64,000 nucleotides of DNA, taken from assembly GCA_016490735.1 (NCBI GenBank), contig JAEMWC010000076.1, positions 1,577,501 to 1,641,500 on the forward strand, given 5' to 3'. This document shows, in pieces, positions 40,601-44,396 of the stretch (position 1 is the stretch's first letter; each line of letters starts with the position of its first letter). This DNA comes from Pachyseris speciosa (taxonomy: Eukaryota > Cnidaria > Anthozoa > Scleractinia > Pachyseridae). The notes under the pieces are model-generated. The model searched no databases. It saw only the letters and a list, made by a program, of their open reading frames with translations, and had not been told where the DNA came from. Made by a program: the position numbers and the translations under genes.

Positions 40601-42795
40601 GCGATCGTTATAATCCTAAGATACGTTGATAAATTGCGTTTCCTTTCTTCGCGAAGAATTTCTGCCAGTAAATTGTTTATTTCTCACAACGGCACAATAA
40701 TACATAGGATGGGTAGGCTGAAAATTTGTAGGCACGGGCCTATGGGCCTATAGGCTTGCTGCGCCCCTGATATTAAGATACGTTTTTAGTGTAATTCTGT
40801 GGGATTTGTTCACTGTTCCTCGCCAGCAGCTCTTAGTTGTCTACAACGATGATTTTCCTCTTCGAAATTAAACCCTAATTTAATCCTATTCAATCTCGTT
40901 TGAAAGGCTGGCGATTGAGGCGTCTTGACATTCTTCCAGTTGTTAAAAGGTAACTGAGCACCTCCTCTGTCGTCTCTTCAATGTTAAGCTGAGCATTTTC
41001 GAAACGTGGCCATTTTCCAACTTCTTAGTCAATAGCAACTCTTGTAATTCATGCCTGGATTCTGGATTAGCTATGGGTTTGAGGGAGAGCAATTTTCAAA
41101 GTGTGGTGGTGGGGGTAAAAAAAAAACGGACAGGAAATTTTAAGGGGCTGGTTTTTGTTGAGCTTTTCAAAAGAAAACTCATAAGTGCCCACTGCTCCCC
41201 CACCCCTCCCCTTCCCCACTTAGCTATAGCTAAACGAAAAGTCGCATAACTATTGGAGTTCTGCTAACTTTTATTAGCAAAAAATTAGAGACAGACAAAG
41301 GGTAAAATGTCAGGCGGACCGGGTTGTAATGCACTACAAAACATTCGCCTAATATCACTCGAGATGACACTTTTGGCAGCTCGATCATGTGATAACGAAT
41401 CAACTGCTAACTTATGCACATAAAACAACAGGTGCTGACTTGGTTTATTTATCAACCGCACATCCCAACCATAAGAGGCTTTCAGAGTGCATCAATTTTC
41501 TTTCCATTTTTATATTTTCGTCTAAACTATATTACTGAAATTTTCCTGTCTTGGCATTCTATCACACTGTTTAAGAGGCCGTGATTTGGGCCATTTGAGG
41601 ACTTTGAGCTTATTAAACAGAACCGTCTGGACTTGTCTCAATTCAGTAATAAATCACTTAAATTAGGATCACAGGCATATCGGCAACATGGGAAAAAGTG
41701 TATCAGAACCTTTGTTGAATGTTCAATAAGCAGTTTGCCTGGATCCTGTTTTACAGCAGTAAAATTGCGCACACGTACGTACAGACAAAATTACAGACAA
41801 AGCCATCAAAACCAGAAGAAAGGAAGTGTTGTTCTATGCGGTGAATGCGTCCATTCAATCATTTTCAAAATCAAAACTCTTTCGAGTTTCAGAAAAGCAA
41901 TGATTATCGAGGCTCTTCAAAAATACGCATGGAATCATAGTCATTTACTAATCACAATACGCGTTTATCGTAAACATGTTTAACAATGTGGAAATCCCGG
42001 TGCGTACTTTCGCGGGAGTTTTGTTAAACGCGTATATGTATATACCGCACATGTAAATCACAAAAGTGAAATTTTTTTTTTTTACCTCGGCGAGTCACAA
42101 AGTATAACGTTTGTTTTGCCATGCCTTATTAACCTTGCCCACGTGAAATGAAAAATAAGCCGGTTATTTTTAGGCACCACGTGGATATGTGACATACACC
42201 CTCGGGCTTGGCTCTGGGATGAGTATTTCACGTGATATCCCTCGTCGTCTAAAAATAGCCCCTACTTACTTTCATCTGGCTTTTGTTCGGGTTCCGTGTC
42301 CCCCTTCTCCGTCTCCGTCTCCGCCTCCGTCTCCGTTACCGTTTCCATGAAGATTTCATCCTCTTTCTCTGACTTTTCATTGTCATCTTTAAAGTGAAGT
42401 TCAGCATCAAAGTCATCTATATGTAGTCATAGGAAACAAAACCTAATTAATTTTTCGCATTTTCTGAAGACTCAACTTCAATTTTCAGATACATTTTCTA
42501 CGACGTGAAGTAACTGATGAAGGCTTGACGACGACAATACATCACTAGGAGCAACATTTAAGAGTACGAGGAATTCAGATATTTTGATCTCCCTTTCGTG
42601 TGAATTGAGTCCCTAAAATCATTAAGGGGGTAGGGGAGGGGGCGGTGGTACTTTGTAAGCTATTTTCTAGAACAAATTCTGCGTTTTATTGCAAAACCAA
42701 AAGTTACCTTCATCCGAAGCTTCGTCAGTGTCCGAGTCAAAAAGGGGAACATCAGAGTCGTCATCAGAAGAATAATCTTCACCCCCTTCGGCCAT
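3382..42795 (-). CDS. DDX60: DDX60-like DExH-box (Ski2-type) RNA helicase, about 40 exons
   Basis: Known of the family: DDX60 is a large cytoplasmic Ski2-like helicase; in vertebrates it is interferon-induced, supports RIG-I-like sensing of viral RNA and limits viral translation. Seen here: reading 5' to 3' on the minus strand, exons are 42795-42708, 42416-42270, 39124-39013, 38930-38761, 38138-37747, 34072-33962, 33449-33303, 31440-31282, 30689-30521, 30435-30283, 29291-29177, 28256-28106, 27011-26833, 26117-26069, 24047-23853, 23021-22825, 21985-21857, 20951-20802, 20447-20325, 19872-19777, 19427-19312, 18895-18810, 18330-18167, 16510-16406, 16117-15995, 15423-15248, 14107-13943, 13196-13094, 10143-9991, 9386-9282, 8136-7936, 7835-7731, 7236-7092, 6761-6646, 6022-5869, 5435-5131, 5026-4938, about 4670-4520, 3965-3903, 3493-3382. 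All have AG and GT borders and phases agree, except a 1-base frameshift in exon 12 and the joint of exons 37 and 38. Length about 1,900 residues against about 1,700 in human. Start chosen as the first ATG of the acidic exon. Confidence 0.93.
5131..7835 (-). CDS. DDX60: DDX60 exons 32-36: C-terminal helical region with an acidic insert
   Basis: Exons 7835-7731 ([20 protein letters not shown]), 7236-7092 ([20 protein letters not shown]), 6761-6646 ([20 protein letters not shown]), 6022-5869 ([20 protein letters not shown]) and 5435-5131 ([20 protein letters not shown], then Glu/Ser-rich). These match the winged-helix and ratchet-like C-terminal part of DDX60 in order and spacing. The last exon carries about 45 residues rich in Glu, Asp and Ser that look like a lineage-specific insert before [11 protein letters not shown]. 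Confidence 0.9.
7936..13196 (-). CDS. DDX60: DDX60 exons 28-31: second RecA domain
   Basis: Exons 13196-13094 ([13 protein letters not shown]), 10143-9991 ([13 protein letters not shown] ... [20 protein letters not shown]), 9386-9282 ([20 protein letters not shown] ... FLNSLEYRQ) and 8136-7936 ([20 protein letters not shown]). These give motif IV-like YHHAGL, motif [12 protein letters not shown] and motif [14 protein letters not shown], all intact and typical of Ski2-like helicases. Exon lengths are multiples of three after exon 28, so exons 29-32 are all in phase 0 and could be skipped without a frameshift. Confidence 0.95.
8461..8557. mobile_element. Palindromic MITE-like element in DDX60 intron 30
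   Basis: Arms begin TTAGATTAT and end ATAATCTAA; inner arms are CGTGATAGCTGAT and ATCAGCTATCACACG around the core GGCTGCGCC. The core GGCGCAGCC recurs in the palindromes near 24460 and 12440, pointing to one MITE family. Confidence 0.6.
8940..9150 (+). mobile_element. tRNA-derived SINE (family 1)
   Basis: A tRNA-like head lies at 8990-9062: acceptor GGCTTCA pairs with TGAAGTC, box A is TAGCTCAGTCGGT and box B GGTTCAAACCC. The anticodon loop would read GGT with C instead of T at position 33. The head is followed by CCTGAATTTTTCAGACTT. The same leader, head and tail recur at 28611, so this is a SINE and not a tRNA gene. Confidence 0.75.
9721..9889. mobile_element. Short pogo/Tigger-like MITE
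   Basis: Terminal inverted repeats are GTGAACCTCGATTTAACGAA on the left and, reversed, ATGTAACCTCGATTTAATGAA minus one base on the right. Three further internal copies of CTCGATATAACGAA-like sequence are seen. Terminal AACCTCGATTTAACGAA is typical of Tc1/mariner-pogo group elements. It lies in DDX60 intron 29. Confidence 0.6.
10144..13093. other. DDX60 intron 28, mostly unassigned
   Basis: A 2.95 kb intron. It holds the MITE at 11982-12208, a poly-C run near 11766-11783, and a GGCGCAGCC motif near 12440. Minus-strand open frames at 11265-11594 and 12550-12867 resemble nothing I know, and I consider them chance frames or old transposon debris. Confidence 0.5.
11982..12208. mobile_element. MITE with GGGCCCGTTTCTCGAA inverted ends
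   Basis: The left end reads GGGGCCCGTTTCTCGAA and the right end TTCGAGAAACGGGCC. The 227 bp between has no coding content. This end sequence is common in invertebrate DNA-transposon MITEs. Confidence 0.65.
13943..18330 (-). CDS. DDX60: DDX60 exons 23-27: insert between the two RecA domains
   Basis: Exons 18330-18167 ([20 protein letters not shown]), 16510-16406 ([20 protein letters not shown]), 16117-15995 ([20 protein letters not shown]), 15423-15248 ([20 protein letters not shown], then DKLPALVF) and 14107-13943 ([20 protein letters not shown], then a Lys/Arg/Glu-rich stretch). The piece LPALVFSFER begins the second RecA domain. The charged tail of exon 27 is likely a coiled coil or disordered linker. 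Intron 23 hosts an SGNH-type mobile-element ORF and intron 26 a trio of SINEs. Confidence 0.92.
14113..14160. repeat. (AAC)n then (AAT)n microsatellite
   Basis: Pure AAC triplets grade into AAT triplets immediately 5' of exon 27 (14107), inside the intron near the splice acceptor. Confidence 0.9.
14165..14890. mobile_element. Three tRNA-Thr-like SINEs (family 2), two minus and one plus
   Basis: Heads lie at 14237-14308 (-), 14487-14558 (-) and 14692-14763 (+). Each has acceptor GGCTTGT paired with ACAAGCC, box A TAGCT(C/T)A(G/C)TTGG, a Thr-type anticodon position (AGT or GGT), and box B GGTTCGAATCCC or a variant. Each is followed by CCTGA-T-run-TCAGGCTT and a tail with GTTCATAACTGCGATGATC. 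The second and third copies are head to head, joined by a near-palindrome at 14577-14690, so the intron RNA could fold into a hairpin with arms of about 200 nt. The cluster sits in DDX60 intron 26. Confidence 0.8.
14899..14939. repeat. (GAT)n microsatellite
   Basis: About twelve GAT triplets follow the third SINE copy, likely expanded from its tail. Confidence 0.9.
15512..15783. mobile_element. MITE with CAGGCCCGGC inverted ends
   Basis: The left end reads CAGGCCCGGCCAGGGG and the right end, reversed, CAGGCCCGGCAAGGGG. The interior has repeated GGTAT(A/T)CGG-like words. It lies in DDX60 intron 25. The CAGG start suggests a hAT-type parent, but nothing coding remains. Confidence 0.55.
16780..17935 (+). 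mobile_element. Retroelement remnant carrying an SGNH-hydrolase ORF
   Basis: This stretch of DDX60 intron 23 carries a plus-strand ORF opposite to the host gene, and a 3' hairpin (GCTATGGACCTC / TTGTCCATAGC) near 17868-17900. SGNH-hydrolase ORFs occur in some retrotransposon groups such as Ngaro-type tyrosine-recombinase elements and CR1. No reverse transcriptase or recombinase is visible here. Element borders are estimates. Confidence 0.5.
17133..17744 (+). pseudogene. SGNH/GDSL-like hydrolase ORF with one in-frame stop
   Basis: The frame starts [22 protein letters not shown] holds the expected nucleophile serine of block I. Then come [13 protein letters not shown] (block II glycine), [11 protein letters not shown] (block III GTND asparagine) and [11 protein letters not shown] (block V Asp and His). 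All four SGNH signatures are present. A TAG at 17391-17393 interrupts the same frame after SRRP, and reading continues in that frame to 17744. The full length is about 203 residues. The intact active-site blocks with a single stop suggest recent decay. Such ORFs are repeated in coral genomes as parts of mobile elements; this one is not a host gene. Confidence 0.75.
18810..21985 (-). CDS. DDX60: DDX60 exons 17-22: first RecA domain of the helicase core
   Basis: Exons 21985-21857 (ends [13 protein letters not shown]), 20951-20802, 20447-20325, 19872-19777, 19427-19312 and 18895-18810. Motif I (Walker A) is APTSSGKT at 20880-20903, and the residues after it are [14 protein letters not shown], a DDX60 hallmark. 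Next come [17 protein letters not shown] and [13 protein letters not shown]. Motif II DEVH is split: DE ends exon 20 (19777-19782) and VH begins exon 21 (19422-19427). Motif III is SAT in [13 protein letters not shown]. All catalytic residues seen are intact, so the core itself shows no decay. ATP binding and hydrolysis for RNA unwinding or remodelling are expected. Confidence 0.95.
22418..22498 (-). ncRNA. Type I hammerhead ribozyme of the Penelope/retrozyme kind
   Basis: On the minus strand the core CTGATGA (22467-22473) is followed by stem II GGCC-TAATAA-GGCC (22453-22466) and GAAA (22449-22452). A very short stem III CAG/CTG and the cleavage triplet GTC come next, with the cut expected between 22441 and 22440. 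Stem I pairs GCCATG (22474-22479) with CATGGC (22435-22440) perfectly. After an internal loop it continues with GAGCCTGAGCATT paired to AATGCTTGGGCTC, with two wobbles. Every invariant core base is present. A minimal stem III is typical of ribozymes of Penelope-like elements and animal retrozymes, which act as dimers. It lies in DDX60 intron 16 in the sense orientation, so the pre-mRNA would contain it. Confidence 0.85.
22825..24047 (-). CDS. DDX60: DDX60 exons 15-16
   Basis: Exons 24047-23853 ([20 protein letters not shown] ... [16 protein letters not shown]) and 23021-22825 ([20 protein letters not shown] ... [19 protein letters not shown]). The first has alternating charged and hydrophobic residues like helical repeats. 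Phase 1 at the border gives an Arg codon joining DM to SQDAEF. This block runs directly into the helicase domain in exon 17. Confidence 0.88.
24310..24602. mobile_element. Long palindromic element in DDX60 intron 14
   Basis: Left arm GACCAATCAAAACGCGAGG mirrors right arm CCTCGCATTTTGATTGGTC. The match continues inward for about 130 bp per arm (for example ACTCTTTCTTATCTACAACG against its reverse) to a core hairpin GTTGTGGACTCAC / GTGAGTCCACAAC around GAGGCGCAGCC. The whole is almost one perfect inverted repeat, a foldback or MITE-type element. Confidence 0.85.
25010..26010. mobile_element. Penelope-like element fragment with inverted arms
   Basis: Two arms of about 300 bp face each other: 25010-25317 and 25682-26005, both starting from CAGTTTGTTTTC-type ends and including GATATAAACATGACAAACCA. 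The centre and left arm encode, on the minus strand, the end of a Penelope-like polyprotein. The right arm repeats the last 30 codons ([19 protein letters not shown] stop) on the plus strand. Inverted flanking copies are known for Penelope-like insertions. It lies in DDX60 intron 14. Confidence 0.8.
25205..25690 (-). pseudogene. Penelope-like GIY-YIG endonuclease remnant
   Basis: The minus strand reads [18 protein letters not shown] and [18 protein letters not shown], then after a disruption [38 protein letters not shown] and a C-terminal [10 protein letters not shown]. The CWDC, YIGKT and R-x3-EH signatures are those of the GIY-YIG endonuclease that follows the reverse transcriptase in Penelope-like elements. 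A frame change near KIVYI breaks the ORF and the reverse transcriptase is absent, so the copy is dead. Confidence 0.8.
26069..29291 (-). CDS. DDX60: DDX60 exons 11-14, exon 12 carrying a 1-base frameshift
   Basis: Exons 29291-29177 ([20 protein letters not shown]), 28256-28106, 27011-26833 ([20 protein letters not shown]) and 26117-26069 ([16 protein letters not shown]). Exon 12 reads HWHSLKPLS in one frame and then [14 protein letters not shown] in another. The change falls at 28173-28174, where one base of a serine codon appears to be missing. With the base counted as lost, both exon borders are in phase with their neighbours. The unshifted frame runs into a stop after about eight codons. 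The motif HWHS-x2-PLSDDYD is a recognisable DDX60 signature, so the two halves belong together. Confidence 0.85.
26554..26671. mobile_element. Palindromic MITE, arms about 55 bp
   Basis: GGTCAAGATGGCGGG on the left mirrors CCCGCCATCTTGACC on the right, and the arms continue to the centre at GGACCTCGACTTCGTCTCGGTCC. A second copy of the CCATCTTGACCG word lies just to the left (26449-26462), suggesting a larger degraded element from about 26400. It is in DDX60 intron 13. Confidence 0.8.
27249..27674. mobile_element. MITE with TACCGTAAAAGCTC inverted ends
   Basis: The left end reads TACCGTAAAAGCTCTATC and the right end, reversed, TACCGTAAAGGCTCCATC; both run on into AAGCCCCC. The interior has several C-rich AATAAGTCCCCC repeats and a poly-C tract at 27338-27354. 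It lies in DDX60 intron 12. Confidence 0.75.
28500..28710 (+). mobile_element. tRNA-derived SINE (family 1), second copy
   Basis: The tRNA-like head at 28611-28683 has acceptor GGCTTCA and TGAAGTC and box B GGTTCAAACTCC; the anticodon position reads GAT. The leader GACCTGCTCCCAACGTCAGT matches the copy at 8970 closely, and the tail CCTGAATTTTTTCAGGCTT follows. Confidence 0.75.
28780..29168 (+). mobile_element. 3' end of a LINE (CR1/L2-like)
   Basis: The plus strand encodes [17 protein letters not shown] and, after a stop, [20 protein letters not shown], ending about 20 residues later in a stop codon. The GPKVWNSLP motif near the C-terminus is typical of CR1/L2-type reverse transcriptase ORFs. 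A 3' UTR and a tail of AAATAAATAAATAAAGTCAA repeats follow. Only the last part of the element is present, as expected of 5'-truncated insertion. Its tail stops about 8 bp from the exon 11 splice donor. Confidence 0.7.
29569..30055. repeat. Long (CAT/CAC)n trinucleotide array
   Basis: About 480 bp of CAT and CAC triplets with rare interruptions (CAA, TAC, CGC, CTA). All three frames are open on each strand, giving poly-His, poly-Thr/Ile or poly-Asp/Gly frames that are artefacts. It lies in DDX60 intron 10. Confidence 0.95.
30283..34072 (-). CDS. DDX60: DDX60 exons 6-10: helical linker region
   Basis: Exons 34072-33962 ([20 protein letters not shown]), 33449-33303 ([20 protein letters not shown]), 31440-31282 ([20 protein letters not shown]), 30689-30521 ([20 protein letters not shown]) and 30435-30283 ([20 protein letters not shown]). 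Phases are consistent throughout. For exon 7 the acceptor after a run of seven T is required by phase; a nearer AG would break the frame. For exon 10 likewise only the acceptor TTCTAG before CCTTCAG keeps the frame. This part aligns in character with the region ahead of the helicase core in vertebrate DDX60, for which no precise function is established. Confidence 0.85.
31988..32735. mobile_element. piggyBac-like MITE with TTAA ends, split by a SINE
   Basis: The left end is TTAAGGTGGGGGTACAC and the right end, reversed, TTAAGGCGGGGGTACAC: 16 of 17 match and each starts at TTAA, the piggyBac target duplication. No transposase remains. The SINE at about 32226-32637 lies inside and is the younger insertion. 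It is in DDX60 intron 7. Confidence 0.75.
32226..32637 (+). mobile_element. tRNA-derived SINE with a conserved central domain
   Basis: A tRNA-like head (TTAGCTCAGTGGTAGAGCA, box B GGTTCAAACCC) is followed by a 300 bp body with GACGTTAAAGAACCCACGCA and GGGGACGTAGTCCCCGG (a hairpin). It ends in an (AAATA)n-type tail. The head is degenerate in its acceptor and T stems, so it is not a tRNA gene. The body looks like one of the broadly shared metazoan SINE central domains, which I cannot name for certain. Confidence 0.75.
32898..32948. repeat. Short inverted repeat CAACCTCGTTCCCAG
   Basis: CAACCTCGTTCCCAG at 32898-32912 and its reverse at 32934-32948 enclose 21 bp. Just to its left lie two tandem copies of ACCAGCGTGTACCGGAA. 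It is probably a minimal MITE or MITE remnant. Confidence 0.6.
35015..35075. repeat. (ATC)n(ATT)n microsatellite at the retroelement 3' end
   Basis: ATC triplets followed by about a dozen ATT triplets, starting where the retroelement ORF (minus strand) breaks off. A matching ATT/ATC tract lies at the other end (37597-37665). Confidence 0.9.
35076..37590 (-). mobile_element. Reverse-transcriptase retroelement in DDX60 intron 5
   Basis: Minus-strand frames follow one another in coding order: a Lys/Arg-rich N-terminal domain ([20 protein letters not shown]; 37446-36991), a middle part (36900-36580) with internal stops, then 36578-36102, the reverse transcriptase (36098-35457) and a C-terminal part (35411-35090). 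The RT has [34 protein letters not shown] and [12 protein letters not shown], that is the catalytic FADD box. Several stops and frame changes show that it is inactive. I recognise this ORF type as abundant in cnidarian genomes but cannot place it in a named clade. It is in the same orientation as DDX60, and both ends abut ATT-rich microsatellites. Confidence 0.8.
37597..37665. repeat. (ATT)n microsatellite at the retroelement 5' end
   Basis: About twenty ATT triplets, then ATC triplets, about 80 bp from the exon 5 splice donor at 37746. Confidence 0.9.
37747..39124 (-). CDS. DDX60: DDX60 exons 3-5: N-terminal conserved domain, possibly PIN-like
   Basis: Exons 39124-39013, 38930-38761 and 38138-37747. 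Clear DDX60 signatures are [20 protein letters not shown], then [19 protein letters not shown] and [16 protein letters not shown]. The first segment, a beta strand ending in Asp ([13 protein letters not shown]), and the later strand LVFFQD are what one expects of a PIN-like nuclease fold; whether it is active cannot be judged here. Exon 5 is the longest (392 bp) and ends [10 protein letters not shown], joining in phase to exon 6 ([10 protein letters not shown]) across a 3.7 kb intron that holds a retroelement. Confidence 0.9.
38365..38480 (+). mobile_element. SINE fragment, tRNA-like 3' half
   Basis: Starts at GTTAGAACACTGCAACGATAT, includes box B GGTTTGAATCCCG and the T-rich tail CGGCTTTTTTTTTTTTCATA. 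The box A part is missing. It is in DDX60 intron 4. Confidence 0.55.
39426..40769 (-). mobile_element. hAT-type DNA transposon, degenerate
   Basis: Ends are CAGGGGCGTAGCGAGG on the left and, reversed, CAGGGGCGCAGCAAGCC on the right, the CAGGGGCG start of hAT elements. On the minus strand near 40430-40168 lies the C-terminal hAT dimerisation region: [11 protein letters not shown], then after a break [19 protein letters not shown]. The rest of the transposase is gone. I saw no clear 8 bp target duplication. It lies in DDX60 intron 2. Confidence 0.75.
39646..40015. repeat. Two-copy tandem repeat, period about 189 bp
   Basis: Both copies contain CTGAATTTTACC(A/T)TGATTTT, CATAATCCAGTATTCCCT, AAGAAATGGCCATTT and GAGTGAATGTGATCTGAACT, and end ACGCACACAAATTTGAGAAA. 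They lie inside the hAT element. Confidence 0.85.
41300..41952 (+). repeat. Direct repeat copy 1 (DDX60 intron 2)
   Basis: About 653 bp that is almost identical to 42954-43606. It starts GGGTAAAATGTCAGGCGGAC and ends near AAATACGCATGGAATCATAG. It includes a 116-residue open frame (41633-41983), shortened to 70 residues in the other copy by small changes, so coding is unlikely. I recognise no element. Confidence 0.85.
42270..42795 (-). CDS. DDX60: DDX60 exons 1-2: acidic N-terminus
   Basis: Exon 1 (42795-42708) begins [19 protein letters not shown] and ends in phase 1. Exon 2 (42416-42270) continues DDFDAELHF and holds an E-T-E-x repeat ([13 protein letters not shown]). Both are rich in Asp and Glu and probably disordered. 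Acidic N-termini of this kind vary between species, so the identity of these two exons rests on phase continuity into exon 3 (DE + R + [13 protein letters not shown]). The intron between them is 291 bp and looks empty. Confidence 0.75.
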
Positions 42796-42852
42796 TCTGA
42801 AACGGCAAAGACGACCAAAGATGTACTAAGCGTGGGTGGTACACAATCTCGG

Positions 42853-42864
42853 GGAAAATAAAAC
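42853..42864 (+). promoter_or_regulatory. IRF/ISRE-like motif upstream of DDX60
   Basis: The plus strand reads GGAAAATAAAAC about 60 bp upstream of the DDX60 start codon. It resembles the interferon-regulatory-factor core GGAAANNGAAAC with one mismatch. Vertebrate DDX60 is interferon-induced and corals have IRF-like proteins, so the position is suggestive. A 12 bp match with a mismatch is weak evidence. Confidence 0.2.
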
Positions 42865-42953
42865 GAGTGATCCGACTCCCCCACCTTCCCTCTTCCTGAA
42901 TCAGTGATTAATTTGAGCGAAAAACCAAAGCGCGTATTTTATAAGGGTAAAAT

Positions 42954-43606
42954 TTCAGGCGGACCGGGTTGTAATGCACTACAAAACATTCGCCTAAATA
43001 TCACTCGAGACTCGAAATGACACTTTTGGCAGCTCGATCATGTGATAACGAATCAACTGCTAACTTATGCACATAAAACAACAGGTGCTGACTTGGTTTA
43101 TTTATCAACCGCACATCCCAACCATAAGAGGCTTTCAGAGTGCATCAATTTTCTTTCCATTTTTATAGTTTCGTCTAAACTATATTATTGCAATTTTCCT
43201 GTCTTGGCATTCTATCACACTGTTTAAGAGGCCGTGATATGGGCCATTTGAGGACTTTGAGCTTATTAAACAGAACCGTCTGGACTTGTCTCAATTCAGT
43301 AATAAATCACTTAAATTAGGATCACAGGCATATCGGCAACATGGGAAAAAGTGTATCAGAACCTTTGTTGAATGTTCAATAAGCAGTTTGCCTGGATCCT
43401 GTTTTACAGCAGTAAAATTGCGCACACGTACGTACAGACAAAAATACAGACAAAGCCATCAAAACCAGAAACAAAGCACGTGTTGTTCTATGCGGTGAAT
43501 GCGTCCATTCAATCATTTTCAAAATCAAAACTCTTTCGAGTTTCGGAAAAGCAATGATTATCGAGGCTCTTCAAAAATACGCAAGGCATCATAGTTATTT
43601 ACTTAT
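42954..43606 (+). repeat. Direct repeat copy 2 (upstream of DDX60)
   Basis: Partner of 41300-41952 with few differences, such as an insertion giving GAGACTCGAAATGAC and a change to AACAAAGCACGTG. It begins about 160 bp upstream of the DDX60 start codon and thus covers part of the likely promoter region. Confidence 0.85.
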
Positions 43607-43888
43607 GACCATCCGTTTCCTTAAACGACTACAAAAATCCCAGACAATATCGATAAAAAGCAAGGGAATACTCCATACACGTACATACCTTTGTGAATCC
43701 CAGTGTGAAATTGAAAGAGTTCTGGAGCGCTGTAAGTAATTCGGTTTCCTCCGATTAATGGCCCCTAACGATTCCACATAACGCCACGATCAAACTAACC
43801 ATCGCTTTGGGTAAATCTACGTCTGAGAAATTGGACTGATGACGCGAACAATGATCACATGAATCATGAGAAAAAAAACACATTTATT

Positions 43889-44168
43889 AAGCGGCCGTCG
43901 CTTAGCGACGAGCCGCTTCTAGTAATACCCAATTTTTTTTTTTTGTGGTTATTTTTAAGCGGCCGTCGCTTAGCGACGAGCCGCTTCTAGTAATACCCTT
44001 TTTTTTTTTTTTTTTTTTTTTTTTAAGCGGCCGTCGCTTAGCGACGAGCCGCTTCTAGTAATACCCTTTTTTTTTTTTTTAAGCGGCCGTCGCTTAGCGA
44101 CGAGCCGCTTCTAGTAATACCCTTTTTTTTTTTTTTTTAACCGGCCGTCGCTTAGCGACGAGCCGCTT
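43889..44168. repeat. Cluster of five GC-rich hairpins separated by poly-T
   Basis: Copies of the 30-mer start at 43889, 43957, 44025, 44081 and 44139. Each reads AAGCGGC-CGTCGC-TTA-GCGACG-A-GCCGCTT: a 13 bp stem with one bulged A and a 3 nt loop. Each is followed by CTAGTAATACCC and 12-30 T (once AATTTT). The fifth copy has an AACCGG variant. Single copies recur in the array at 45676, 46892, 49956 and 54740, always right after GAATTTCTTGTT. Other units lack it. Confidence 0.9.
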
Positions 44169-44177
44169 CTAGTAATA

Positions 44178-44214
<37 letters not shown>

Positions 44215-44396
44215 TAGTTTTTTTTGTCGTGGTGTCCGTCGAGAGGCCCGTGCCCCTCTCGGCCAGAGGAAGAAACAATGATATAAGTAAAGAAATAATT
44301 TAATTATACCGGATCCGGTATTAGAACTCGCGACCATCAAATTCTTAACTCGGCCTTTTATCCAACTGCGCTAATGAGACATCTGTTGCGGCGACC
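44215..44396 (-). mobile_element. tRNA-like (Arg-type) SINE module of the array unit, first copy
   Basis: On the minus strand: box A TTAGCGCAGTTGGATAAAAG, box B GGTCGCGAGTTCTAATACC, then a body ending in the hairpin CCGAGAGGGGCACGGGCCTC with its closing arm TCG(A/G)CGG, and an A-rich tail. Copies lie near 45745-45910, 46975-47140, 48470-48640, 50025-50195, 51685-51850, 54805-54975, 59615-59785 and 61065-61225, with partial ones near 50545-50690 and 55325-55475. The constant position in each unit shows that the module was amplified along with the array. Confidence 0.7.

Noticed and set aside
41633..41983. 116-residue frame in the direct repeat
   Set aside because: The second copy (43286-43498) breaks the frame through small indels, as expected of non-coding sequence.
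43889..44168. CRISPR-like regular repeats
   Set aside because: The spacers are poly-T with a fixed CTAGTAATACCC, the genome is eukaryotic, and no cas genes are present.
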